The notes under the pieces: model-generated | Seen by the model: the letters and a program-made list of their open reading frames with translations, nothing else | What the model was told of the DNA's origin: nothing | Database searches by the model: none | NCBI GenBank assembly: GCA_947624255.1 | Contig: CANQJO010000007.1 | Location: forward strand, 18,761 to 82,760 | Reading direction: 5' to 3' | Length of the DNA: 64,000 nucleotides | From: an uncultured Ruminococcus sp. | GTDB lineage: Bacteria > Bacillota > Clostridia > Oscillospirales > Ruminococcaceae | In this document: positions 43,670-52,424 of the stretch, piece by piece | How the letters are laid out: every line of letters begins with the position of its first letter | Numbering within the stretch: position 1 is the first letter of the stretch | Translations under genes and position numbers: made by a program

Positions 43670-45460
43670 ATGGATATTTACGAATTCTACAAGGGAGAGG
43701 TCTTCGATGCTTATGAATATCTTGGCGCTCACCTCTCCGAGAACGGCACTGTCTTTCGTACCTATGCGCCGAATGCCTCAAAAGTCTCATTGATAGGAGA
43801 TTTCAGCCGGTGGGAGGATATCCCCATGGAACAGATCGCTGACGGCAATTTCTATGAGCTTTTCTGTCCCGATGCAAAGGAGGGTATGCGGTATAAATTC
43901 CGCATCTATGACAGAAACGGCAATTTTATAGATCACTGCGATCCATACGGCTTTGGAATGGAGCTTCGCCCCGGAACTTGCTCCGTTATCAGAAGCATTG
44001 AGGATTTCAGCTTCACTGACGAAAAATGGCTCTCTCAGCGGACTGACGGTCATGATAAGCCGATGAACATCTACGAGGTACACCTCGGCTCATGGCGAAA
44101 AAAATCAGATGCTCCCGAGGATTGGTATAACTATTCGGAAATAGCCGATATGCTCACCGACTACGCTCTGAAATTCGGATACAACTATCTGGAATTCATG
44201 CCTCTCAGTGAGCACCCCTGCGATGAATCATGGGGATATCAGATCACCGGATTTTTCGCTCCCACCTCACGATACGGCACTGCAAAGCAGCTCATGGAGC
44301 TTGTTGACAAATGCCACAGCAAGGGTATCGGCGTAATAGTTGACTTCGTTCCCGTCCATTTTGCCGTTGACCACTATGCCCTGACCGAGTATGACGGCAC
44401 ACGGCTTTATGAGTTCCCTGATGATGAGGCAGGATATAATGAATGGGGCAGCAGGAATTTCATGCACTCCAAAGGCGAGGTTCGCTCATTTATCAGGTCG
44501 GCAGCAAATTACTGGCTCAGTGTTTATCACTTTGATGGCATCAGAATGGACGCTATACGCAATATGATCTACCTGAACGGCGATGAGCACCGTGGCGAGA
44601 ACCGTCAGGCGATCGAGTTTCTGAGATCCATGAACTGCTGTCTTAAAGCACGTCACCCCACTGCGATCATTGCCGCAGAGGATTCCTCTACGTATCCAAA
44701 GGTCACCGCTCCCGTATTTTTGGGAGGACTCGGCTTCGACTACAAATGGGACTTAGGCTGGATGCATGACACTCTTGAATATTTTCAAAGTGCTCCCATG
44801 TATCGCTCAAGAGATTACCACAAGCTGACGTTCTCGATGCTGTATTTCTACAACGAAAAGTTTATTCTGCCTCTCTCTCATGATGAGGTAGTCCACGGAA
44901 AAGCCTCGATCTGTCAGAAAATGAACGGTCAGTATCCCGATAAGTTTCCGCAGGCAAAGGCTCTGTATATGTATATGATCTCCCACCCCGGCAAGAAGCT
45001 GAACTTCATGGGCAATGAATTTGCTCAGCTCAGGGAATGGGACGAAAAGCGTGAGCAGGACTGGGAGGTGCTGAAATATCCTCTGCACGACTCGTTCAGA
45101 GAGTATATAAAGGCTCTCAATAAAATTTATCTAAAATACAATGCGCTCCACTATGACTATGACTCCACAAATTTCATGTGGGATGACTGCTCGTCCACGG
45201 AAAGGTGCATTTATGCCATACGCCGCAAGAGTAAAGACGGCGATATCCTCACTGTACTGAATCTTTCTGACTGGTTTCAATCCGAATACACTGTCACTAT
45301 CGGAGACGGCTTTAAGGCTGAACTTCTCATTGACTCTGACGATCAGATCTACAGCGGAAGCACTCCTGACGGCACTACGGTATACTCCTGCGCCGGAAAC
45401 AAGATGATAATGGATATACCGCCATTCAGCGGACGAATGTTCCTCCTGAGTCATATATAA
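43670..45460 (+). CDS. glgB: 1,4-alpha-glucan branching enzyme
   Basis: A 596-residue GH13 enzyme that forms alpha-1,6 branches in glycogen. An N-terminal CBM48-like module (YEYLGAHLSENGTVFRTYAPNA) precedes the barrel, where the nucleophile Asp lies in GIRMDAIRNMIY, the acid Glu in IIAAEDSSTYP, and the third Asp in PLSHDEVVHGK. It is somewhat shorter than the E. coli enzyme because the extra N-terminal domain is missing, as in many Firmicutes. It is monocistronic with its own promoter and terminator, separate from any other glycogen gene. Confidence 0.96.
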   Translation: MDIYEFYKGEVFDAYEYLGAHLSENGTVFRTYAPNASKVSLIGDFSRWEDIPMEQIADGNFYELFCPDAKEGMRYKFRIYDRNGNFIDHCDPYGFGMELRPGTCSVIRSIEDFSFTDEKWLSQRTDGHDKPMNIYEVHLGSWRKKSDAPEDWYNYSEIADMLTDYALKFGYNYLEFMPLSEHPCDESWGYQITGFFAPTSRYGTAKQLMELVDKCHSKGIGVIVDFVPVHFAVDHYALTEYDGTRLYEFPDDEAGYNEWGSRNFMHSKGEVRSFIRSAANYWLSVYHFDGIRMDAIRNMIYLNGDEHRGENRQAIEFLRSMNCCLKARHPTAIIAAEDSSTYPKVTAPVFLGGLGFDYKWDLGWMHDTLEYFQSAPMYRSRDYHKLTFSMLYFYNEKFILPLSHDEVVHGKASICQKMNGQYPDKFPQAKALYMYMISHPGKKLNFMGNEFAQLREWDEKREQDWEVLKYPLHDSFREYIKALNKIYLKYNALHYDYDSTNFMWDDCSSTERCIYAIRRKSKDGDILTVLNLSDWFQSEYTVTIGDGFKAELLIDSDDQIYSGSTPDGTTVYSCAGNKMIMDIPPFSGRMFLLSHI

Positions 45461-45466
45461 AAATGG

Positions 45467-45502
45467 AAATGCTGCCACAGTATTCTGCGGCAGCATTTTT
45501 TC
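45467..45502 (+). terminator. Terminator of glgB
   Basis: Stem AAATGCTGCC / GGCAGCATTT with a T run, 7 bases after the stop. The 200 bases that follow hold nothing I can support. Confidence 0.9.
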
Positions 45503-45703
45503 TATATCATAACAGCCTACGATAAAGTACACTCCGGAATGTACCTCCGCCCTACGGGACGATGCGCTTTTCGTCCCAAAGCTATTCAAGGGCAGAAATC
45601 GCCACTCCGGGACAGCGTATACCTATTATGCCGTTTACTTTATTTTATGCTGAAATCTCTGAAAGGTAACAAAGAAATTTCTGTCAGTCCGGTTGTCTTA
45701 AAA

Positions 45704-47332
45704 TCAGCTATAATTTTTAGCAAGACGGTAATCCACTGCTCCCGTAAAAGCGTCGTAAAAAATATCCTCATTGTTTTCTTCTGCTACAAGATATGATTTC
45801 TTATAGAAGAGCGGAATAAATCCATAGTTTTCGATTATCTCCCGTTCGGCAACGCTGTATGCCTCCACCAGCTCCGGTATCCCTGCACAGCGCATAATAT
45901 CCTGCGAGTGCTTTTTCCCGTCAGAGGCAGATACAAGGCGTTCATCGTTCTCAAAGCTCCTTATTACCGAAAGTCCGCTTTCCAGATCGGCACTCACGGG
46001 ATAGAGAGCTATGCTATAATTGCCCTCGTCAATGCGCTTATAGAACTCCTCCTCTGAAACCTCCTCAATGCCGATGTATATGCTCAGTGTATCCTGTATA
46101 TTCTGTGAGAAAAAGCGCAGGCAGCCTGAATCTACGGTATCATTGCAAACCAAGAGCTTTATGCTCTCAAATGTTCCGACTTTCAGCTCTGCCTTTGCCT
46201 TATCAAGGAGCTTTTTTGCCTCCTCGATATTGAAGAGGTCATACTGCTCATCGGAGCAAAGATCACGGTACTGTCTTCCGGTGATATTCACTCCCGGTGG
46301 GATAACTCCATAGGCGACCTGAACATCGCTTCCAACCTTTGAGGCAAGAAACTGCCGATCAGTTGCAAGAGCGATAGCTCTGCGAAGATCTTTATTGGCA
46401 AAATAGACATTGCTATCGTTAAAAATAATTCCCAATGTTGTTGCAAAGCTTTCAGTGACAGAGTATTTTTTTTGATCGTATCTTTCGTCCAATGTGGTGA
46501 AACACTCTATAGAGCCATCACTGAAAAGCTTTGTGATATCGCTCTCATTTTTTTCTATTGTGAAACTCAGATACGAGGGACATATTTCATATTCTTCATT
46601 TTCGTTTGCCGTATTTCGTCTCATATAAAGGATATTATGCGTACCATAGGGATCGTAAAACCACCGGCGCACATAAAATGCTCCGTTTGACATAACAGAT
46701 CTGTCATCAAGACCGTACCGTCCCTTAGTCGAGTCAAAAAACTCCTCGTTGCAGGGATATGCCGCAGCAGATGCCATCATTCCCAGAAATTCAGCCGATG
46801 GATATTCAAGAGTTATCTCCAGCGTCTTTTCGTCCGGAGTGCTTATACCTGCCGAATCGACGGATATCCTGCCGTCAAGAGCATCTCTGCCGCCTTTTAT
46901 ACAGGAGAAATATTCACCATACGGTGATTTCATTTTCGGATCAAGAACTCTCCGAAGAGCGAAAGCATAATCATCAGCGGTAACGGGGAAAAACTCGTCA
47001 TCGTCAATGTTGTCATTGTTGTTTTCGTCAAAGAACCAGAAATTGTCACGCAGTTTGAACGTATACACAAGACCGTCCTCAGAAACGGTGTAGCTTTCAG
47101 CATTGCATTTTTCGATATTGCCGCTGCTGTCCTTCATCATAAGTCCGCTGTAGAGATTTTTTATGACCGTATTAGATGAGGAGTCATCAGCAAACTGAGG
47201 ATCAAGGCTCCGGGGATTGCCCTGAAGAGGGGCGTTGTACATATGCCCCGTGCCGTCTCCTCTGTCTTTATTTCCGCAGGAGCAAAGAGAAACGGTCAGC
47301 ACGACCGCACAGGTAAAGAGTAATGTTTTCAC
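45704..47332 (-). CDS. Oligopeptide-type solute-binding lipoprotein
   Basis: A 542-residue SBP family 5 protein of the OppA/DppA kind. A lipoprotein signal ends LCSC. The segments QGNPRSLDPQFADDSSS, LEITLEYPSAEFL and LRRAIALATDRQFLA are typical. It should bind peptides or other solutes outside the cell, but no permease or ATPase gene is adjacent, so it is an orphan binding protein. It starts at GTG (47332) after GGAG. Confidence 0.9.
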   Translation of the reverse strand: MKTLLFTCAVVLTVSLCSCGNKDRGDGTGHMYNAPLQGNPRSLDPQFADDSSSNTVIKNLYSGLMMKDSSGNIEKCNAESYTVSEDGLVYTFKLRDNFWFFDENNNDNIDDDEFFPVTADDYAFALRRVLDPKMKSPYGEYFSCIKGGRDALDGRISVDSAGISTPDEKTLEITLEYPSAEFLGMMASAAAYPCNEEFFDSTKGRYGLDDRSVMSNGAFYVRRWFYDPYGTHNILYMRRNTANENEEYEICPSYLSFTIEKNESDITKLFSDGSIECFTTLDERYDQKKYSVTESFATTLGIIFNDSNVYFANKDLRRAIALATDRQFLASKVGSDVQVAYGVIPPGVNITGRQYRDLCSDEQYDLFNIEEAKKLLDKAKAELKVGTFESIKLLVCNDTVDSGCLRFFSQNIQDTLSIYIGIEEVSEEEFYKRIDEGNYSIALYPVSADLESGLSVIRSFENDERLVSASDGKKHSQDIMRCAGIPELVEAYSVAEREIIENYGFIPLFYKKSYLVAEENNEDIFYDAFTGAVDYRLAKNYS

Positions 47333-47392
47333 TTTTGTCTCCTTTTGAACTGCCCCGCAGTCGATCCGGACCGCAGGGCATTGCCTTTATAT

Positions 47393-47426
47393 ATAGTAAA
47401 CGACAAAATCATTTGACGTTCACTAT
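47393..47426. repeat. 34-bp palindromic element, copy 2
   Basis: Same element as at 12371: left arm ATAGTAAACGACAAAA and right arm ATTTGACGTTCACTAT pair at 13 of 16 positions with a two-base centre. It lies between the stop of the VanY-like gene and the GTG of the oligopeptide-binding gene, about 60 bases before the latter, again in the leader region of a minus-strand gene. Confidence 0.55.
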
Positions 47427-47431
47427 GAAAT

Positions 47432-48490
47432 TCAATTCATTGCAACTGTGACGATGAATCCGTCCTCGTTGTTTCCCGAAACAGAGTAGACCTTATTCGA
47501 CGAAACAGGAATATCCGTGTCGGCATCCTTGTTTGCGGGAACATAATATACATTATAGATATTCTCCCCCACAGTTATTTCAATAGGATCGGTATTATTA
47601 TGCTCCTTGATGAGCCGGATATACTCTTCAAGACAAAGATCGTTCTCTTTAATGTATACCGAATGCGGAACTCCGACATATCTGTAGGTCTGTGTTCTTG
47701 AAGGTTCTATCGTGTACTGCTCCTTATTCATGGGAAATCTGAGTATAAATCCGTAATTGGCAGCATTTTCATCTATCCACGAATAAACTCCCATGGCAGA
47801 ATAGTGACCGGAGCTTGAACCGTCCTTCGGGAATATGGCAAGGTCAAACGAGCTGCCTGTATGATAATCAGAGAAGCCGCCGGGGAAAATAGAGTTGCCG
47901 TATGTATAAAGCTCTGTCTGCTCAGCCTGAGTGCGGTATCCGCCGATAATATATATATCGCTGTTTCCGGTGCTTGCGTAGAAATCGCTGAGCATCCGGT
48001 CAAGGCTGTCCATAGTGCGGCTGTTGAGCTTTATCACCATATCGCTGACATTGTATGGATAACTCATGCTGCCAAACTTGGCTGCGATATAGTCATACAC
48101 GACTGTCAGTTCAGAATCATCTGCGGGGAATCTGTACTCGTGGGTGGTATTCACAAGGACAAGATCGCCTCTGAATACATCATCGTAGCCGTGAGTCTCA
48201 GTGGTATATTCAGCCGCTGACGGCTTTACCGTACCCGAAGCCGCTGTGTTTGAATGCTGACTGCCGCTGCTTTGGAGGTTGTCCTCTATAGAGGACTGAG
48301 CTGTTCCCGATGTACCCGAATTTTGGTCATTCTTTGATTTTTTTCCGCTGCTTGTACAGCTTTTAATGCAGGTGGTCGGTAATATTATTATGACCGCAAG
48401 ACAAAGGAGTGCCGCAACGATACGGTCATATCTGACCTTGTATCTTCTTGCAGCTCTCTTTTTTGTCCGTCTGCGGTTTCCGTTATTCAT
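47432..48490 (-). CDS. VanY-like D-Ala-D-Ala carboxypeptidase (M15B)
   Basis: About 352 residues from the ATG at 48490, which follows AAGGAG. A basic N-terminus and one membrane helix (about 25-42) anchor the protein, followed by a Ser/Gly-rich spacer. The peptidase domain has IIGGYRTQAEQTELY, SDYHTGSSFDLAIF (His and Asp zinc ligands), NAANYGFILRFP and YRYVGVPHSVYI (last His). Such enzymes trim the last D-alanine from cell-wall peptides. A longer frame to 48553 lacks a ribosome-binding site. Confidence 0.88.
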   Translation of the reverse strand: MNNGNRRRTKKRAARRYKVRYDRIVAALLCLAVIIILPTTCIKSCTSSGKKSKNDQNSGTSGTAQSSIEDNLQSSGSQHSNTAASGTVKPSAAEYTTETHGYDDVFRGDLVLVNTTHEYRFPADDSELTVVYDYIAAKFGSMSYPYNVSDMVIKLNSRTMDSLDRMLSDFYASTGNSDIYIIGGYRTQAEQTELYTYGNSIFPGGFSDYHTGSSFDLAIFPKDGSSSGHYSAMGVYSWIDENAANYGFILRFPMNKEQYTIEPSRTQTYRYVGVPHSVYIKENDLCLEEYIRLIKEHNNTDPIEITVGENIYNVYYVPANKDADTDIPVSSNKVYSVSGNNEDGFIVTVAMN

Positions 48491-48698
48491 ATATAGAGAT
48501 CGCTCCTTAGATGCTTTATAATACAAAATGCAACTATCTGAGAAAAATTTCAACCGATAATATTATAGCATATTATTGTCCGAATGTAAAGCCTTTTTGA
48601 AATATCGTCATAAAAGCGGTAATATCTCCCGTGATGAAAAAATTTATGTACACAATCACCAACGGATCTGTGTTGAAACTGTGAAAAAAGCTGTGTTT

Positions 48699-49481
48699 TT
48701 ATATTTCTGTGCGTGCCTTCTCCCTGTATTCGGAGGGTGTGCAGCCCTTGTACTGCCGGAACTGACGCATGAAATAATAATCGCTTTCATATCCGCAGCG
48801 TTCAGCAACTTCGCCTATGAGCAGATCGGTATGTCTCAGAAGCTCCGATGCCTTTTGCAGACGGCTCTCAATAACGTCCCGATGGCAGGTCATACCGAAA
48901 GCGGCAAGGTATATCCTGTGGAAATAAGCCTTACTTATCCCCAGCTTTTCCGATATCTTATCCGAACGCCAGTCCCTTCCCGGATAGCTGTATATCTCCT
49001 CCCTCAGCTTTTTCAGCTCAGGCAGGCGGGATATCTCATGGGACGAGATATCCTCACTGTCAAGAGTTCCGGCAGCGGAAAGCAATATAACACGCATGGC
49101 ATGGTCAAGGAGCTCGCTTATATTTCTCCCTCCACGGATAAACTGTTCACTCATGCCCTTCAAAAAACCGGAGATGAGGTAGTCGTCCTTTATCTCAACG
49201 GGCGTATTTATCGGAAAGCCGATAGCCTCAATGTAGTGTCTGTCATCATCGGAGAGCCGCAGTTTCACAATATCATAGCCCAGAGCTTTTCCGACAGAAT
49301 GTATCATTCCGCCGTCACAGAGAATGAGCCAGTCTGACACCATTACCGTTCTCTCCCTGCCGACTGTGATCGCCGCAGGAGCTTTTCCCAGTATCAGAGA
49401 GTGCTCGCCGTCATGCTTCAGCGGCAGTACATCACCGCACCGGCAGCCCAGCCGTATATTCAGAATATTCATATATATCAC
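48699..49481 (-). CDS. AraC-family regulator
   Basis: A 260-residue protein. The last about 100 residues are the double helix-turn-helix domain (ISEKLGISKAYFHRIYLAAFG and IGEVAERCGYESDYYFMRQFRQYKGCTPSEYR). The N-terminal half looks like a cupin-type sensing domain, usually for a sugar. It lies directly downstream of the GH5 cellulase gene on the same strand but behind that gene's terminator. It may respond to a polysaccharide breakdown product; the target genes are unknown. Confidence 0.9.
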   Translation of the reverse strand: MIYMNILNIRLGCRCGDVLPLKHDGEHSLILGKAPAAITVGRERTVMVSDWLILCDGGMIHSVGKALGYDIVKLRLSDDDRHYIEAIGFPINTPVEIKDDYLISGFLKGMSEQFIRGGRNISELLDHAMRVILLSAAGTLDSEDISSHEISRLPELKKLREEIYSYPGRDWRSDKISEKLGISKAYFHRIYLAAFGMTCHRDVIESRLQKASELLRHTDLLIGEVAERCGYESDYYFMRQFRQYKGCTPSEYREKARTEI

Positions 49482-49485
49482 CCTT

Positions 49486-49519
49486 AAAAACTATCCCCCT
49501 GTTAAAAACGGGGGGACAG
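49486..49519 (-). terminator. Terminator of the GH5 cellulase gene
   Basis: Minus-strand stem CTGTCCCCC / GGGGGATAG followed by TTTTT. The plus-strand reading also ends in five T, so it may act in both directions. Confidence 0.85.
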
Positions 49520-49554
49520 CTTTTTATACCGATAATCTATCGGAGCTTCGAGGA

Positions 49555-51399
49555 TCAAGTCAGGGCATCTATAAGTCCCAGCTTGTATTTTTGCACTTCA
49601 AGAGCATCAAGGTTTGTTATTCCGTCATTATTGCCGGCAACGTCAGCATTTTCCGCACCCTGCTCCGAGATGCCGTCAGGCTTTTTAAGTCCGTAAACGT
49701 CGGGGTTTGCACTGTACTGCATAATGAGCACTGCATCTGCAAGATCAACATTGCCGTCGCAGTTCGCATCACCGGGGACTCTGTCACCTTTGTCTGATGA
49801 TGAAGCGGCAGTAGTAGTAGTCGCTGTTGTTGAGGGTGCAGTCGTGCCGGAGGTAATTACAGGGTTGCCGTCAGCCTTTTTGCCGCCGTCAAGGTTGCTG
49901 CCCTCGGTGTTGGCATAGCTTGTGTAAAATTCGTTCAGGGAGAGTCCCGTACCGTTGTTTCCGAGAGCCTTTTGGTGGTCAAGACCGATGTACTTGCCGG
50001 TCTCAAGTGTCTGCCAGAGAGCCTCCTCCATAAGTGCGTATTTTTCTTCTTCCCATGTGACCTTCGTAGATCCTGCCTGCTGACCGCATGAAATATTTGC
50101 CCACAGTCCGCCCGTATCGCCCGAATTTGTATTCAGACACCAGAATGTGTGGTTGATATGATGCTTTATCATATAGTCACGCAGAAGCGTCATCCACTTC
50201 TGATTTTCAGCACCGTCCATATGACCGCCCCATTCGCCTATAAGTTCGGGAGCGATTTCCTCGGCGTTGATATATGCCCATGTTTCGTACCAGTAATCAT
50301 CAAGAAGCGTCTGCTCAGTGAAATCCTTGTCAAACCATGTCTGTGCATATACGGACGGACCGTAATCATGCGGAGAATAAACGATCTGACTTGTGCCGTG
50401 TTCGGGCGTTATCGGATATTCCCTTGCGCCTCTGAAATTTCCGCCCCACCATGCACCGATATATGGTGAGTTGTCACGTCTGTCTTCGATGCCCCAGTAG
50501 TCGCCCTCCATTGCACCGCTGAGAGACTGCTCAACGCCCTCAATGAAGATAAGAGCATTAGGATTTACATCGAGTATGGCATCAGCGCATTTTGTAGCAG
50601 CATAAGCCCAGTTATTTTCGTCAGTTGAGCCGTCCCACTTTGCAGCATTAACGCCCTCCTGTCCTTTTCCGTGCGGTTCATTTTTAAGGTCAAAGCCAAG
50701 GAGCGTATCGTTGTTTTTATACTTATCAGCTACCCATACAAGAGTATCCTGCCATATCTTTGTTGTCACCATAGTACCGTCAGCAGTTTCCTTGCCGTAC
50801 CAGAGATTATAGTTATGACCGGAATTGTCCGCATGAGGGCTGTGGATATCAATAAATGCCTTTATACCGTACTTCTTGCATTTATCAAGGATAACATCAA
50901 AGCCGCGGTCGCTCGTGATAAGCGTTTTACCGTCTGCCTCAACGAAATCCTTGTTGAGATTTCCGTATGTTCCCGCCTTGATGATACCGCCGTTTCCGTC
51001 ATCCTGATCTACAGGAGGATTATAAACAGCCTGCATACCGCCCGAACTTATCTGATAGGGCGTGCCGTTCATCCACGAAAGCAGAAGCTCCGTAGATACG
51101 GGAAAACGGATAACATTTATGCCTCTGTCTGCCACCTCGCCGAGCAGATCATCAATATCGCCGGCATAAAGGTAGTGCGGAGAGTATTCGATACAGTTCA
51201 TACCGAACCAGTTAGCTCCCGTAAGCCAGACCTCATTGCCGTTCATGTCATAGAGTCGGCTGCCCTCGGCATGGAGCCAGTCATCGTTGTTGTCGTCCAC
51301 AGCATCAGTGGTAAACGTTTTTTGCGACAGGACAGGCAATGATCCTGTCAGGGTGACCGCAGCCGCAAGGACTGCCACCCCTCGTAAAAGCTTTTTCAT
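49555..51399 (-). CDS. Secreted GH5 endoglucanase with dockerin
   Basis: About 614 residues from the ATG at 51399 (preceded by GAGAGGGG). Order: signal peptide (1-27); GH5 barrel with WLTGANWFGMNC, the acid/base in FDLKNEPHG and the nucleophile in PELIGEWGG; Ser/Thr linker; C-terminal dockerin with VPGDANCDGNVDLADAVLIMQY and NNDGITNLDALEVQKYKLGL. The barrel resembles subfamily 1 endo-beta-1,4-glucanases, so it should cut cellulose or related glucans. The dockerin closely matches the one in the CE12 esterase, so both probably bind the same scaffold. Confidence 0.93.
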   Translation of the reverse strand: MKKLLRGVAVLAAAVTLTGSLPVLSQKTFTTDAVDDNNDDWLHAEGSRLYDMNGNEVWLTGANWFGMNCIEYSPHYLYAGDIDDLLGEVADRGINVIRFPVSTELLLSWMNGTPYQISSGGMQAVYNPPVDQDDGNGGIIKAGTYGNLNKDFVEADGKTLITSDRGFDVILDKCKKYGIKAFIDIHSPHADNSGHNYNLWYGKETADGTMVTTKIWQDTLVWVADKYKNNDTLLGFDLKNEPHGKGQEGVNAAKWDGSTDENNWAYAATKCADAILDVNPNALIFIEGVEQSLSGAMEGDYWGIEDRRDNSPYIGAWWGGNFRGAREYPITPEHGTSQIVYSPHDYGPSVYAQTWFDKDFTEQTLLDDYWYETWAYINAEEIAPELIGEWGGHMDGAENQKWMTLLRDYMIKHHINHTFWCLNTNSGDTGGLWANISCGQQAGSTKVTWEEEKYALMEEALWQTLETGKYIGLDHQKALGNNGTGLSLNEFYTSYANTEGSNLDGGKKADGNPVITSGTTAPSTTATTTTAASSSDKGDRVPGDANCDGNVDLADAVLIMQYSANPDVYGLKKPDGISEQGAENADVAGNNDGITNLDALEVQKYKLGLIDALT

Positions 51400-51417
51400 T
51401 ATTATGACCCCTCTCAT

Positions 51418-51432
51418 TGTGCGCAGCGCACA
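51418..51432. promoter_or_regulatory. Perfect 15-bp palindrome in the GH5 leader
   Basis: TGTGCGCAGCGCACA is a perfect dyad around one base. It sits between the transcription start expected from the promoter and the ribosome-binding site of the GH5 gene, so it could be an operator or a small hairpin affecting translation. Confidence 0.45.
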
Positions 51433-51446
51433 TTCATATTAAGTAT

Positions 51447-51475
51447 ATTGTAGCATCACTTGAATAAAATGTCAA
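51447..51475 (-). promoter_or_regulatory. Promoter of the GH5 cellulase gene
   Basis: On the minus strand TTGACA and TACAAT are separated by 17 bases, about 50 bases before the ATG. Confidence 0.82.
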
Positions 51476-51507
51476 GTAAAATCCGAAAAAAGTATGTATG
51501 AACAGAC

Positions 51508-51536
51508 TTGAATTTTTTCATTTAAAGTGATATAAT
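51508..51536 (+). promoter_or_regulatory. Promoter of tyrA
   Basis: TTGAAT and TATAAT with a 17-base spacer, 36 bases before the tyrA ATG. Confidence 0.8.
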
Positions 51537-51572
51537 ATGAATTGCAAATTTATTTGATTGGAGATCATGCTA

Positions 51573-52424
51573 ATGAAGATACTGGTTGTAGGTCTTGGAC
51601 TTATCGGCGGCTCACTATGCAAGGCACTGAAAAAATACACGTATCACACTGTTTCCGGCTGTGACATAAATCACGATATTGAAACTGCCGCAATGAGAGA
51701 TGTTTCTGTTGACGAAATATTCAACGGTGATCTCAGCGGGTTCGATCTTGTTGTGACTGCCCTTTTTCCGGAAGCCTCGGAACGATTTTTTTCTGATAAT
51801 GCTTCAAGGATCGGCGGGAATACTCTTATCACCGATGTTTGCGGAATAAAGGGAGATTTCTCAAAGCGAATGAAGAAAATAGCCGAAGTGAACGGACTTC
51901 GCTACATAGGAATGCACCCGATGGCAGGAAAAGAATTCGGCGGATACTATAACAGCACTCCCGATCTGTTTGTAAAGGCTAATTTTATATTGACACCCTT
52001 TGACGACAGCCGCAGGGAGGATACGGAGCTTCTTAAAGAGCTTGCAAAGGAGATAGGCGCAGGAAAGATCGTTGAGACAACTCCCGACGATCATGACAAA
52101 ATGATAGCATATACCTCTCAGCTTGCACATATCGTATCAAGCGCATACGTAAAAAGTCCGGAGCTAAGGCTTGAATGCGGATTCAGCGGCGGCAGCTTTC
52201 AGGACATGACAAGGATCGCCACCATGAATGAAAAAATGTGGACAGATCTGTTTATGCAGAATCGTGAAAATCTCAAATATGAGCTTGACCTTCTGATAGA
52301 AAATCTTATGAAATACAGCGATGCTCTGAAAAGCGGAGATGCCGAGCGCATGATGGCTCTTATAGCCGAAGGCAGAGAGCTTAAAGAGGATAACCTCCGT
52401 CACAGAGTAGGACAGCCGAATTAA
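51573..52424 (+). CDS. tyrA: Prephenate dehydrogenase
   Basis: A 283-residue enzyme of tyrosine synthesis, oxidising prephenate to 4-hydroxyphenylpyruvate with NAD(P). The Rossmann loop is MKILVVGLGLIGGSLCKAL; later come TDVCGIKGDF, GMHPMAGKEFGGY and the catalytic-region YTSQLAHIVSSAY. I chose the ATG at 51573, 9 bases after GGAG, over the upstream TTG. There is no ACT or chorismate mutase domain. The stop overlaps the convergent pseudouridine synthase gene by 4 bases. Confidence 0.93.
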   Translation: MKILVVGLGLIGGSLCKALKKYTYHTVSGCDINHDIETAAMRDVSVDEIFNGDLSGFDLVVTALFPEASERFFSDNASRIGGNTLITDVCGIKGDFSKRMKKIAEVNGLRYIGMHPMAGKEFGGYYNSTPDLFVKANFILTPFDDSRREDTELLKELAKEIGAGKIVETTPDDHDKMIAYTSQLAHIVSSAYVKSPELRLECGFSGGSFQDMTRIATMNEKMWTDLFMQNRENLKYELDLLIENLMKYSDALKSGDAERMMALIAEGRELKEDNLRHRVGQPN

